Origin: UBA2283 sp041658955
GTDB lineage: Bacteria > Patescibacteriota > Microgenomatia > UBA12405
Assembly: GCA_041658955.1 (NCBI GenBank)
Contig: JBAZZE010000003.1
Span: 4,556 to 68,555 of the forward strand
Direction of reading: 5' to 3'
DNA: 64,000 bases
Below, one piece after another: positions 10,927 to 18,929 of the stretch. The notes under the pieces were generated by a model, which made no database searches, was not told where the DNA came from, and was given only the letters and a program-made list of their open reading frames with translations. Position 1 is the first letter of the stretch. Every line of letters starts with the position of its first letter. Made by a program: the position numbers and the translations under genes.

Positions 10927-11334
10927 CTAGTAGAACACCACTTTGACGGTTTGGGGAAGGTTTTGTTGGTTGTTACTGGCAGTGATAGTTGCTTTTAGGG
11001 CAGTGTTAGAAGACAGGTCAAAAACTGCTTTACCTGTATCATCAGTGGTAGTTTGAACTGAGGTAATAGAAACTTTAGGGGAGGAAGTAAGGCTAACTGT
11101 TTGGTTGGGGACACCTAGACCTCGACCATCAAGTAAAAAAACGGTAACCCGAATTTGTTCTTTACCATCAGCTTTGGCTTGGAGAGGAGAAGAAAAAAGA
11201 TAGGAATTACCATATGCAACTGAGCTACTACTGCCAGCAGCCCGACCCAAGAAAATAGTGGTACGAAAAACAAGAGCAAGTGAAGCTAGGAGAGTGAGAA
11301 GTAAAAAAATAATAATGACAATCGGTCGGCGCAT
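10927..11334 (-). CDS. Small membrane-anchored Ig-like (invasin-type) domain protein
   Basis: 135 residues. An N-terminal hydrophobic helix (IVIIIFLLLTLLASLALVF) acts as anchor or uncleaved signal. The rest is a beta-rich domain with the bacterial Ig-like (Big_1/invasin) pattern: KADGKEQIRVTVFLLDGRG, VPNQTVSLTSS, TDDTGKAVFDLSS. Big_1 domains are extracellular spacer or adhesion modules. Placed between the DUF916-like cluster and the giant LamG genes, it is probably an accessory subunit of the same surface assembly. It starts at ATG 11334, 3 nt after the upstream stop, so translational coupling is likely. The family assignment rests on sequence pattern only. Confidence 0.75.
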   Translation of the reverse strand: MRRPIVIIIFLLLTLLASLALVFRTTIFLGRAAGSSSSVAYGNSYLFSSPLQAKADGKEQIRVTVFLLDGRGLGVPNQTVSLTSSPKVSITSVQTTTDDTGKAVFDLSSNTALKATITASNNQQNLPQTVKVVFY

Positions 11335-11337
11335 ATA

Positions 11338-12156
11338 TTAGAGTATAGGGTATCTGGTAAGTGGATAGTAAAAAACCGCCGGTAAATATCGAGGTTGAGC
11401 GGTAGGGTGAAGGTAAAGATAAAGAAGATAAGCAAAAAGTAAAACTGTGCTAAGAAATAAAGGAACAATAATTAAGATGTTAAATTGTTGAGGTAGGCTA
11501 TAGGTAATGGTATTGGATTTGGGACTAGCTAGAGTAGCAAAATCAACGGTACTAAAAAGTCGATAATCACTACTGAGTGAGGTAGGAATATTAAGATTAT
11601 AGTTACCGTTAATATCGGTTTTGGTAGAAAATACCGGTAATCCAAAAGCTTGGGCTGGAACTGGAAGAATAGGAGCCTTGGCGTTGGTTTGGTAGAGGAA
11701 GACATTGATAGTTGAAAAAGGAATGCTTTGTCCTGAGGCGGCAGTAGTACTGTTGGCTTTTATGGTTTCCGAATCGATAGTGATAGTGGGAGGGAGAATA
11801 ATTGGTCCAATATTGGTGAGATAGTTGGTATCAGGTGGGGGTGGAACACAGACTGGGTTGGTGTGGCGGAGGTCATCATCGACTGCTAAGAGGCATAATT
11901 CTCCCGGATTTCTAGGAATAATGATGCGATCGAACTCGAAGTAGCCATTTTCCTTGGCATAAGTAACATCATAGACTTTGGAACTACTCAATTCGACTCG
12001 AGCTAGGGGAGAGGTAAAGCCATAAATGGCAACTCGACTTTCTTCAATTGAACCAGAAACGGTGACTCCCTTTTGAGCTGAAGAAGCGGCAACACTTAGA
12101 TGTGGGGAAAAGGTACCAACAATTAAAGTGAAGGCTGCAAAAAAATATTTAAGCAT
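11338..12156 (-). CDS. Secreted/membrane protein with carboxypeptidase-regulatory-like beta domains
   Basis: 272 residues. The signal peptide (residues 1-24, ending LSVAASS) is followed by beta-sandwich segments of the regulatory-like type (VAIYGFTSPLARVELSS; later TKTDINGNYNLNIP). One transmembrane helix lies near residues 223-247 (FNILIIVPLFLSTVLLFAYL), with a short C-terminal tail. The topology suggests an extracellular domain tethered to the membrane. No enzyme motif is visible. It lies in the surface operon between the DUF916-like gene and the Big_1-like gene, so a structural or export-accessory role is the best guess. Confidence 0.7.
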   Translation of the reverse strand: MLKYFFAAFTLIVGTFSPHLSVAASSAQKGVTVSGSIEESRVAIYGFTSPLARVELSSSKVYDVTYAKENGYFEFDRIIIPRNPGELCLLAVDDDLRHTNPVCVPPPPDTNYLTNIGPIILPPTITIDSETIKANSTTAASGQSIPFSTINVFLYQTNAKAPILPVPAQAFGLPVFSTKTDINGNYNLNIPTSLSSDYRLFSTVDFATLASPKSNTITYSLPQQFNILIIVPLFLSTVLLFAYLLYLYLHPTAQPRYLPAVFYYPLTRYPIL

Positions 12157-12174
12157 TAATTAATTGTACACAGA

Positions 12175-13155
12175 TTAGCGATCTTTGTACTTTTTCTTCA
12201 AGGCTTCTAGCTCTTTCTCTAGTTCTTCGACTTGACCATCATCTTCATGTTTTGGTGCGGGCTGTTGACGTCTAACTAGGGTGTAGATGACATAAGCAAG
12301 AATGAGAGCGGTGATGACTAGAGCAATTAGTCTCCATGGTATTACCCAGAAGAATAGAGTAGCAGAGATAGCTTGACCGGTAGTGCCATAACCAGCATTG
12401 AGAGTGGCAGTGTAACGTCCAAACAGCCATTTACGATTGAGAGTGTTTTCAAATCCACGAGCGGTGTTGGGGAAAATATTGGTAAGGTTAAGGGGGAGAT
12501 CGGCAGTCTTACCACCGAGCCAGTTTTTGATAGCGATGCTTCCGGCGGGGGTGACATGAATATCGGAAAGATTAGCAACAATAGTTTTAAAATTAATTGG
12601 TCCAAATTCGGAAAAGCCTGGTGCAGAAAATTCAGTGACACGAGCGTCTTCTTTAATATCACCTGGTACAGTGATGTAGATCAAAGTACCGACATTAGTT
12701 TCGATAAAAGAACCGGTTTCAGTAAGTACGGATTCGTTTTTGGGACTGTGGAGAATCATAGAATAATGTCCACCGGAAAGTGCATCGTCAGGAGCAATTA
12801 TGGTCATCATGATGGATCTGGTTTCACCGGGTTTTAGGCGAAAACTAGTGGGTGAGAGATGGATCCAGGAAGAAGCAGCCCAACGATTACTGCTTTCGTC
12901 AAGATTTTCAAGTTGGAGTGGAGTACCTTCACTATCAGTAACGATAAAGTCTTTGCTGGTAGTGGTGATAACTCTTTCAGTCTTGGATTCGTTACGGATT
13001 TTTAGTTCTTTAGTGACGGTTTCGCCGGGTTTGAGGGTAACTTCGAGTCGGGGAGGAATAGCACTAAGACCAGTAGCTGATTGAGCCTGAACATTAGTAG
13101 TGGTAAGTAATGAACTTCCGAAAAGAATTAGTAGGGGGAGGATTATTTTTTTCAT
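12175..13155 (-). CDS. DUF916-like secreted chaperone/WxL-interacting-type protein
   Basis: 326 residues. The signal peptide (1-24, ending NVQAQS) is followed by an Ig-fold region that resembles DUF916 and fimbrial-chaperone proteins: IPPRLEVTLKPGETVTKELK, SFRLKPGETRSIMMTI, GHYSMILHS. A second beta domain (about 170-275) leads to a transmembrane helix (LIALVITALILAYVIYTLV, near 278-296) and a charged C-terminal tail, EELEKELEALKKKYKDR, that is predicted to form a coiled coil. DUF916 proteins in Gram-positive bacteria pair with WxL surface proteins. The neighbouring secreted gene upstream may be its partner. A paralogue of the same arrangement is at 18930-19760. Confidence 0.75.
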   Translation of the reverse strand: MKKIILPLLILFGSSLLTTTNVQAQSATGLSAIPPRLEVTLKPGETVTKELKIRNESKTERVITTTSKDFIVTDSEGTPLQLENLDESSNRWAASSWIHLSPTSFRLKPGETRSIMMTIIAPDDALSGGHYSMILHSPKNESVLTETGSFIETNVGTLIYITVPGDIKEDARVTEFSAPGFSEFGPINFKTIVANLSDIHVTPAGSIAIKNWLGGKTADLPLNLTNIFPNTARGFENTLNRKWLFGRYTATLNAGYGTTGQAISATLFFWVIPWRLIALVITALILAYVIYTLVRRQQPAPKHEDDGQVEELEKELEALKKKYKDR

Positions 13156-13156
13156 T

Positions 13157-14641
13157 TTAGAAGGTGGCAGTCGCTGTATAAACTAATTTACTTTCATAAT
13201 TACCAGCTCCTTGGGTGGTTGAAGCGGTAGCTCGGTAACAAACATAGGCTCGTTCAGTAGCAGAAGGAGTGGTGACATTTTTCATAATTTCTTTAGCATT
13301 AGCAGTACCGTTTCCAAATGGTCGATAACCAGATTGATAGTTGAAGATGGTTGTACCAACATTTATGTTGTGCATGGTGTAACCCCAACCGGAAGCGGTA
13401 TAGGTACTCCATAGAGCAGGAGTGGTAGTGGTACAACCGGCACCATTACAATCGGTATCAGGAAGGGTGTCTCCATCGGCAATATTTTGCATGGGACCAT
13501 CTTCATAGACAGTGACCACATAACCATTATTAGCATTGGTGACACAAGAAAGTCGTTGGGCCAGATCGTTGGGTCCGGCTAGGACAAGAGAACCATAGGC
13601 CACGGCGGTAGCGGTAGTATTACCGGCATTTGTACCGAAGGCTGAAAGTCCACAGGGGGTAGCACCGACACCGACTCCGGTGGCATCGATGATAAAGGTA
13701 AGAGTTGGGTCAATAGTAGCAGTCACCCGAACTGACTCGACAACTGCGATTTTACCTTGGGCAGTATCAGCGTCGATTACCAATGAACCACTATCTAGGT
13801 GTCTGACATAGAAAGTGTAGACATCAGCATTTCCTTCAAAAGCGACCGTGTGGTTGGGAGAAGGATTGATAAGCTGGCTACCGGTGGCTAGGTCAGCTCC
13901 AATGGCCATAGAATAGCCAACACCGACTTGGTTGGTACCACCAACTCCGAGGTAACAAGAGATAATGTGATAAGAACTACCATTAACAACTGTGGTTGTG
14001 CCAACACTATAAGCAGTGGTAACCCCAATTCCCCAGTTGGGACAGGTAACGTCAGTGACTTTTAGCCTTGTGCCCAGACCATTGGCGGTTGAAGATGGAG
14101 TAGTAGCACCAAGATCAAAACCATTTTGATCGGGAATACCATCGTTGTAAAGTTCACCAGTAGAGCTGGTAGCTTTGAGTAAGAATTGCCAAAAACCGCC
14201 AGCAGCGTTTGATTGGGGAGTAAGACTAATAGTGTGAATAGCGGAACGAGTAGCAATAATGGCAGCGTTGATGAAAGCATTGCTTTGACCAATAGCGGTG
14301 TTTAACTCGATAGTTTGAGTATTACCAATGTCTTGAACGACATATTTAGTGAGAGGTCCGCTGATACCAACTCCAACTCCAGTGGTACCAATGGCAATAG
14401 TATCGCCGACAAAAAGGTTGTTGGTAGTATTGCTAGGTAGTCCAGTGCTACCAACTTTAATGATGGAATCTCCAGTAGTAATAGGAGCGCTAATTCGGCC
14501 AAAATAAGATAGCTGAGAATTACTTAAAGTATCCTTGACAGAAGATGGTGGAAGAGAGCGGACTTTTTGTGGTTTAAAAATAGCAAATGTACCAAAAGCT
14601 ACCAACAAAATGGGTACTAAAATAACTAGTCGTCGTTTCAT
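13157..14641 (-). CDS. Secreted surface protein with C-terminal domain shared with the 19763-20497 gene
   Basis: 494 residues. The N-terminal hydrophobic segment LVILVPILLVAFGTFAIF acts as signal or anchor. Low-complexity G/T/S-rich beta sequence follows. The last ~150 residues match the protein at 19763-20497: DTLPDTDCNGAGC against TTIPDTRCDLGNC, GYRPFGNG against AYRPFSSTG, and closing strands NYESKLVYTATATF against SYQSAIIFTAVPNY. The paired cysteines suggest an extracellular disulfide. It is the first gene of the minus-strand surface operon, and its stop is one base from the start of the DUF916-like gene. I do not recognise a named family; a WxL-like or pilus-like role is only an inference. 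Confidence 0.75.
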   Translation of the reverse strand: MKRRLVILVPILLVAFGTFAIFKPQKVRSLPPSSVKDTLSNSQLSYFGRISAPITTGDSIIKVGSTGLPSNTTNNLFVGDTIAIGTTGVGVGISGPLTKYVVQDIGNTQTIELNTAIGQSNAFINAAIIATRSAIHTISLTPQSNAAGGFWQFLLKATSSTGELYNDGIPDQNGFDLGATTPSSTANGLGTRLKVTDVTCPNWGIGVTTAYSVGTTTVVNGSSYHIISCYLGVGGTNQVGVGYSMAIGADLATGSQLINPSPNHTVAFEGNADVYTFYVRHLDSGSLVIDADTAQGKIAVVESVRVTATIDPTLTFIIDATGVGVGATPCGLSAFGTNAGNTTATAVAYGSLVLAGPNDLAQRLSCVTNANNGYVVTVYEDGPMQNIADGDTLPDTDCNGAGCTTTTPALWSTYTASGWGYTMHNINVGTTIFNYQSGYRPFGNGTANAKEIMKNVTTPSATERAYVCYRATASTTQGAGNYESKLVYTATATF

Positions 14642-14699
14642 TAATTATTGAACAAAATTTGCCTAATAATTAAAGATATGTCCTATTTAGACTTGTGTC

Positions 14700-14741
14700 A
14701 ATGGGTGGGTAGTCTTTATATAGTGAACTTTCCCACCCATT
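14700..14741. repeat. Perfect 10-bp inverted repeat upstream of the surface operon
   Basis: AATGGGTGGG at 14700-14709 is mirrored by CCCACCCATT at 14732-14741, with a 22-nt AT-rich loop. It lies about 60-100 nt before the first gene of the surface operon. It could be a leader hairpin or an operator. There is no T-run, so a terminator is unlikely. Confidence 0.6.
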
Positions 14742-14791
14742 TTGTAAGTAATATAGTAGTAGTTAAGACAATTATTAGTTTTTTCGAAGCT

Positions 14792-14827
14792 ATTTTATCT
14801 TTTCTCGATGTAAATCGAGAATAAAAT
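14792..14827. repeat. Long AT-rich inverted repeat (cruciform/hairpin)
   Basis: TTCTCGAT (14802-14809) pairs with ATCGAGAA (14814-14821) across a 4-nt loop. The outer ATTTTAT and TAAAAT segments extend the arms. The core TTCTC/GAGAA is shared with the hairpin at 14919-14965. It lies between the hammerhead ribozyme and the surface operon. Confidence 0.55.
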
Positions 14828-14860
14828 CAAAATTGGTACAGTTTTTTTATTAAGAAAAAT

Positions 14861-14916
14861 ATGCTTTCGGTCCGGTGGACACTGGACTTCATCAGCCCCG
14901 ATAAACGGGATAGCAT
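14861..14916 (-). ncRNA. Hammerhead ribozyme (type III)
   Basis: Read on the minus strand from 14916, the element has every hammerhead core part in order. These are the stem III 5' strand ATGCT, cleavage nucleotide A (14911), stem I TCCCG-loop TTTAT-CGGGG, the invariant CTGATGA, stem II GTCC...GGAC with a 10-nt loop, the invariant GAAA, and the stem III 3' strand AGCAT (first A from GAAA). Predicted cleavage falls between 14911 and 14910. The one blemish is an A.C pair next to the core in stem II. It lies 67 nt downstream of the 14984-15391 gene and 219 nt upstream of the 13157-14641 gene, and shares their strand, so it could process a read-through transcript. Confidence 0.85.
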
Positions 14917-14918
14917 GA

Positions 14919-14965
14919 CCACCTCCAGGGGATTCTCAAAAATCGAGAATTTACCCTAGGGGTGG
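14919..14965. repeat. Imperfect hairpin adjoining the hammerhead
   Basis: CCACC (14919-14923) pairs with GGTGG (14961-14965), and ATTCTC pairs with GAGAAT around an AAAAATC loop, with small internal loops between. The structure sits just 5' of the hammerhead on the minus strand, directly after the stop of the 14984-15391 gene. It has no T-run. Confidence 0.5.
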
Positions 14966-14983
14966 AGAGCGTGTAGAGGAGGA

Positions 14984-15391
14984 TTAATTGCCGGGGAGAT
15001 AGTAGTAGAGATCGTCAACGATTTTGTCGAATTCGACATCTATTTCCATCGTGGACTGATCACTGTCGTAGTACTTCGGGTCGTAATGCTCGACATCAAC
15101 ATCAGCAAGGATGTGCCATTCATTGTTGTCGCATACGTAACCGAGAGTAAACGAGTACCACCAGTCTTCCTGTTCCCAGTAGATGTCCCGGGAAGTGCTG
15201 TGGGCCAACTGTCCTTGTTCTTCCAGAGGAGTAACGAAGGTGCTGTAGGCATAAGTGTCCGCCGTCTTGGTTTCGAAGATGACGAACAAATGATGCCCCA
15301 GCCAGTTGATGCCAAAAGCAGCGGCAAAAACGGCGGCAACCAGAATTACCTGGCGCAGAGACAAGCGGATCTCGGACAATTTCTTGGACAT
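14984..15391 (-). CDS. Small single-pass membrane protein of unknown function
   Basis: 135 residues from ATG 15391. This start has a clear Shine-Dalgarno (AAGGAG, 7-8 nt upstream), so I prefer it to an in-frame ATG at 15451. Residues 12-35 form a transmembrane helix (VILVAAVFAAAFGINWLGHHLF). The outside part is rich in acidic and aromatic residues (YWEQEDWWYSFTLGYVCDNNEW; C-terminal DDLYYYLPGN). I do not recognise the family. The strong SD and slightly higher GC differ from most genes here, which start leaderless, and this could mean a separate origin. The hammerhead ribozyme lies 67 nt downstream on the same strand. Confidence 0.7.
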   Translation of the reverse strand: MSKKLSEIRLSLRQVILVAAVFAAAFGINWLGHHLFVIFETKTADTYAYSTFVTPLEEQGQLAHSTSRDIYWEQEDWWYSFTLGYVCDNNEWHILADVDVEHYDPKYYDSDQSTMEIDVEFDKIVDDLYYYLPGN

Positions 15392-15508
15392 GGGGGGTCT
15401 CCTTATTGATGGTTGTATCTGAAAACTCGTGAGAGCTTTTACAGATTTCAACCATCAATATTTACACGCTAATTTTTAAAGAACTGACGGATGGTTTATC
15501 GCAATGAT

Positions 15509-15531
15509 AAAAATCCGCCTTACAAAAGGCA
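15509..15531 (-). terminator. Second (distal) Rho-independent terminator
   Basis: On the minus strand, GCCTT-TTGT-AAGGC is followed by GGA and five T. It acts as back-up to the large terminator at 15559-15640. A palindrome, CCCGAAAGCTTTCGGG, lies between the two. Confidence 0.6.
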
Positions 15532-15558
15532 GTTTTAACCCCGAAAGCTTTCGGGACT

Positions 15559-15640
15559 AAAAAACCTTTCCGAACCCCTCCCAAACAAAACAAACAAATA
15601 CATGTTTGCCGTGTTTGAGGAGGAGTTCGGTGAATAGGTT
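15559..15640 (-). terminator. Large Rho-independent terminator after the 15641-16642 gene
   Basis: On the minus strand, the arm at 15613-15630 (CCGAACTCCTCCTCAAAC) pairs with the arm at 15570-15586 (GTTTGGGAGGGGTTCGG). The outer AACC/GGTT pairs extend it, and a run of six T follows. It starts right after the stop codon. Confidence 0.75.
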
Positions 15641-16642
15641 TTAGGAGTTGACTTCGGATACGGGCGCGGGAGAGATTGGTTGATCGACAGGCTCAATCAT
15701 CGTGGGACGAGTGAAGTTGCCGGGGATGAGGACAAAGCGCTGCAGGTTGATAGTCCCTGAAGCATAGGTGGTCTTGATAATGATTTCAGTATCCAGAGGA
15801 AGGTTGATTCCGGTGAATTCAGAAATATCATAGTCAGGATCAGCCCATTGAAACTCCCAGATCATTTGGTTTTGATCATCAAGATCAAAAATGCCATGAG
15901 TGGAAGTGCTTGGTCCAATATAACCCAAACCAGCCCAGCCAGTACCTTGATTGGTGCCGCGGATTTGAAAATCAATGATGCTCATATCAGAATGACTGAG
16001 CTTTTTGCCAGTAAAAATCTCGACAGTAAAGCCGGATTCGTACCAGTTTTTGACTTGGTCAGTGGGATATTCAAACGAATAAACACCAATGGAGGTGAGT
16101 TCTTCGTCGGAAGCCCAGCTTACTTCGCCATCAACTTTATGACAAAAACCACTGACTTCCAAATCGGGACGACTATCATCGCGCGCAGCCAAGTGACCAT
16201 ACTTGTTGAATACCCATACAGTGAGAGCTGATTGGGGAATGTCATCAAGTGTGGCATTGGCATTGACGGTGGTAATCGGATTGCCCCAGCGGTCATTGAG
16301 TGAGTCAACATCAATCCAGTTGATTGAGCTTTTATCGCCGAAAACGAACAGTTCCCAAACTTCGTGAATGTTTCCATTCTCGTAAGATGAGGGGTGGCTG
16401 CTGTCTGCAGGGATTTGGGCTATCTCAACTTTGGCGTAGGCGAGGTCGCAGCCGCGGATTGATTGCCAATCATCAACAACAGGAGTGGGTATGCTGGTCG
16501 GTTCGACAGTGATGGGGGCAGGGGTGGCGGTTGGGTGGTAGGTGTTTTGGGCACCGGAGTAAAAGCCACTCAAGCCAACACTGGTCATCAGTGCCAGAGC
16601 GATCAGGGTCATCAGAAGGCGACGAGCAAAATTTTGGGACAT
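15641..16642 (-). CDS. Secreted/lipoprotein-like protein of unknown function
   Basis: 333 residues. An N-terminal signal or anchor (LLMTLIALALMTSVGLSGFY) is followed by a Pro/Thr-rich linker (PTATPAPITVEPTSIPTPVV, residues 36-55), typical of extracytoplasmic proteins in CPR and Chloroflexi. A beta-rich acidic body follows, with two cysteines (GCDLAY, SGFCHK) that may form a disulfide. No enzyme motif is visible. A strong Shine-Dalgarno (GAGGAGG) lies about 5 nt before ATG 16642. A leader hairpin precedes it and tandem terminators follow, so this is a monocistronic unit. Strong SD use is unusual in this window. Confidence 0.75.
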   Translation of the reverse strand: MSQNFARRLLMTLIALALMTSVGLSGFYSGAQNTYHPTATPAPITVEPTSIPTPVVDDWQSIRGCDLAYAKVEIAQIPADSSHPSSYENGNIHEVWELFVFGDKSSINWIDVDSLNDRWGNPITTVNANATLDDIPQSALTVWVFNKYGHLAARDDSRPDLEVSGFCHKVDGEVSWASDEELTSIGVYSFEYPTDQVKNWYESGFTVEIFTGKKLSHSDMSIIDFQIRGTNQGTGWAGLGYIGPSTSTHGIFDLDDQNQMIWEFQWADPDYDISEFTGINLPLDTEIIIKTTYASGTINLQRFVLIPGNFTRPTMIEPVDQPISPAPVSEVNS

Positions 16643-16714
16643 GTTATCCTCCTCAGGATAGGGTTGGGGGTTGTGACAGTAAACCTAGCGGTTTGCTGGA
16701 TTCAACCTCCAACC
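16643..16714 (-). promoter_or_regulatory. Structured 5' leader with partly sequestered SD
   Basis: On the minus strand, GGTTGGAGGTTG (16703-16714) pairs with CAACCCCCAACC (16662-16673) with one mismatch. Just downstream, TCCT and AGGA around the Shine-Dalgarno can pair, so the ribosome site may be partly hidden. This could be a translational control leader. Confidence 0.4.
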
Positions 16715-16749
16715 TTTTGTCTTTTCCTAAAACCTATTTGTTAATGTGC

Positions 16750-16786
16750 TCCTTCGACTCTTAGTTAGTCGCTCAGGATCTTCGAC
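16750..16786. repeat. Short dispersed palindromic repeat (TCCTTCGAC...GCTCAGGA type)
   Basis: TCCTTCGACTC and GTCGCTCAGGATCTTCGAC form a short interrupted palindrome. A compact version of the same motif lies inside the coding sequence at 23651-23669. It resembles short repeats scattered through many uncultivated genomes; that comparison is from memory. Confidence 0.45.
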
Positions 16787-16919
16787 CTAATTGAATGAGT
16801 AGCAAACGCAATGTTCGTATCTTCCAATTAAGTTAAGGTTATTATCTTATAATAGAGAGTTATATTCAGGACTTTTGAGAGACAAAAAACGGACAAAAGG
16901 GAGACATTTAGGTTTGTGT

Positions 16920-16925
16920 TATAGT
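16920..16925 (+). promoter_or_regulatory. Extended -10 (TGtTATAGT), leaderless start
   Basis: TATAGT with an upstream TG ends 5 nt before ATG 16931, so the transcript should begin at or next to the start codon. Confidence 0.55.
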
Positions 16926-16930
16926 GAGGT

Positions 16931-17869
16931 ATGGAGTTGCGAAAACAACAAGCTTATATCCAACTAAAAAAAGAATTAGACGAATGCCGGGGATTGGGAA
17001 CTAATTTGTTGATAATTACCTTACCAGGTACTGGTATGGGGAGAATGATAAAAGAATATGGAGTTGATGTAGGTGAAAGTAAAGCAGTAGTGATAACCGA
17101 TGAGACTTCCGAATTGGGATCCTATAACCTGATAAATTTTGATTGGGCTGATACAAATACACTTAACAAGGTCGAAAAAATTTTCAAAAAGGCCAAAACT
17201 GATCAGAAAATTGCAATCACTATAAATTATCCAACCTTGTTAAACGATGATAATTTACTAAAATCGTTCTTTATAAACCATACTTATAGAAAATACTATT
17301 TTGGTTTAAGAAGCGAGGAAGATAGCAGTCGTTTGTGTCGAGAAATAAATAGTGAACTATCTAAAGAGGAAATATCCAATATCTATAATCTTTCTGGTGG
17401 TTTGGCCCAGCTAATAAAATACCTAGTGGTAAATGGAACTGAAAAAAAAGATGGCGCCGAAATAATATTGGCTCCGGTGGTAAGGGCAGTGGTGGGTGTA
17501 TCAGAAGAAGTTTTACAAAAATTGGGGATTTGGAATAAGGAGGGGTGGAGGGGTGAACTATTAAAGGCTTACAACAAAACAGTTAAAGGTATTGATATTC
17601 AAATTAATTTTGATTTGAGCTTTGAAGAGGATGGAAAATTGAATAAGCAGAAATTAACAAAATCAGAAAAACAATTATTGGAAAAATTCATGGTAAATAA
17701 TGGAAAGTTGACCAAAGAAGAAGTATCGGATATTAAGTGGGGAGAAGGAAAATATGATGAATTTTCTGATCAAGCCATAAATAAGCAATTGAGAAGGTTG
17801 TCGGAAAAACTGTCAATTTATACAATCCAAACAATTCCAAAAGTAGGATTTATTATTAAGAAAAAATGA
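16931..17869 (+). CDS. Degenerate ATPase-like protein with C-terminal winged helix
   Basis: 312 residues. The N-terminal half has the layout of a STAND/AAA-type nucleotide-binding domain (LLIITLPGTGMGRM, VVITDE, IAITINYPTLL), but the Walker A loop lacks the GK[ST] signature, so ATP binding is doubtful. Residues about 240-312 resemble an OmpR/PhoB-type winged helix: LTKSEKQLLEKFMVNNGKLT, then QAINKQLRRLSEKLS and a C-terminal hairpin IPKVGFIIKK. It is probably a DNA-binding regulator. The stop overlaps the start of the next gene (ATGA), so the two are co-translated. The -10 box 5 nt before ATG suggests a leaderless mRNA. Confidence 0.65.
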   Translation: MELRKQQAYIQLKKELDECRGLGTNLLIITLPGTGMGRMIKEYGVDVGESKAVVITDETSELGSYNLINFDWADTNTLNKVEKIFKKAKTDQKIAITINYPTLLNDDNLLKSFFINHTYRKYYFGLRSEEDSSRLCREINSELSKEEISNIYNLSGGLAQLIKYLVVNGTEKKDGAEIILAPVVRAVVGVSEEVLQKLGIWNKEGWRGELLKAYNKTVKGIDIQINFDLSFEEDGKLNKQKLTKSEKQLLEKFMVNNGKLTKEEVSDIKWGEGKYDEFSDQAINKQLRRLSEKLSIYTIQTIPKVGFIIKKK

Positions 17870-18927
17870 GCGAAGTTCAGTACACAGAAAAAGGAATGCC
17901 GTTTTTAGTACCAGAAGTTAAACTGGAAGTGGGTGAGGCCTATTTTGTGGCAGTGGAAGGGATTGATGGTTATGAACCAAATTTTTGTATATTAGGACAT
18001 CGTGATAAAGATGGTAGTCCGGTGTTTTTACCTTGTTTTGAGAAGGTGGTGGATGAGAATGGAAATCCAAATGAGCTGGCTCAATCAATGGGGATAAAAA
18101 GTTTTTCGGGAAAATGGTCGTTGCCAGAAGAATTGCGCTGGGAGATTTTTTCATCATTAGATGTGGTGCCACCGGTATTGGCGGTCGATAGAGTAATGAA
18201 CGATCGGGGGTCTGATGATATTGGAAAATACCCACAATCTTTTGACAGAATGCCGACGCAAATGGTTGGGGTGGTAGCACCACCACAAACCGGTAAGACA
18301 ACAATTTTAACTTCAATGGCGATGGCCAGTGCGGGGGAAAGGCAAAAAGAAAGTAGTGTGAGGTTGGTGGATATGGATGATTTTTCACCAGAGTCATTGA
18401 CGGCTACAGTGGATTGGTTAATGGAACAAGGCTATGACAAGGGGACCAATTTAATAGAACTTCACGATGCGATTTTAGCGAGATTTACTGAGTTACAAAA
18501 AACAGGAGCACCAAGACAAGTGAATCAAGAGAGAACATTAAAAAGTAGATTGAAATCGTTGAGGGAAAGGTATAGAAGTGAAGAAATGACTCACTTAGAA
18601 AGAGATGGTGAATTACATAAGATGAGCTGGTTAGTAGATTTGCCGGGAACAAAAAGAGCTAGTGATCGACCAGCTGACGCATTTGACTGGTTGAGATTAG
18701 CGATGCCATGTGTGGAAGTTTTTAAAGCAGGAGAAAATCTAAATACTTGGGAGCTACTGCTTAATTTTGCTTATATAAATAAACAAATTGATCCAATAAT
18801 GAGGGACTTTGAATATATGATTGCGGACATGGAAGTGTCTTTAGTAGGAATGACTAGAGCAGAGTTGGATCAGTTGGTTATGGGAAAAATGATAACCACT
18901 GAGCGAAAATTAGTTGACGCGGAATAA
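17866..18927 (+). CDS. P-loop NTPase of unknown function
   Basis: 353 residues. A Walker A motif is clear at about residues 140-150 (APPQTGKTTIL). Walker B-like strands are RLVDMDD and WLVDLPGTKRASD; the latter looks like the G3 (DxxG) element of GTPases. The first ~100 residues form a beta-rich domain (LEVGEAYFVAVEGIDGYEP, FCILGHRDKDGSPVFLPCFE). No known family name comes to mind. ATGA overlap with the winged-helix gene upstream implies a shared function, perhaps a regulator with its NTP-dependent partner. It is cytoplasmic, with no membrane segments. Confidence 0.65.
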   Translation: MSEVQYTEKGMPFLVPEVKLEVGEAYFVAVEGIDGYEPNFCILGHRDKDGSPVFLPCFEKVVDENGNPNELAQSMGIKSFSGKWSLPEELRWEIFSSLDVVPPVLAVDRVMNDRGSDDIGKYPQSFDRMPTQMVGVVAPPQTGKTTILTSMAMASAGERQKESSVRLVDMDDFSPESLTATVDWLMEQGYDKGTNLIELHDAILARFTELQKTGAPRQVNQERTLKSRLKSLRERYRSEEMTHLERDGELHKMSWLVDLPGTKRASDRPADAFDWLRLAMPCVEVFKAGENLNTWELLLNFAYINKQIDPIMRDFEYMIADMEVSLVGMTRAELDQLVMGKMITTERKLVDAE

Positions 18928-18929
18928 GT

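Noticed and set aside
12373..12837. A 154-codon frame opposite the DUF916-like gene
   Set aside because: Antisense shadow: the minus-strand gene has a signal peptide, domain and membrane helix, while this frame has no recognisable features.
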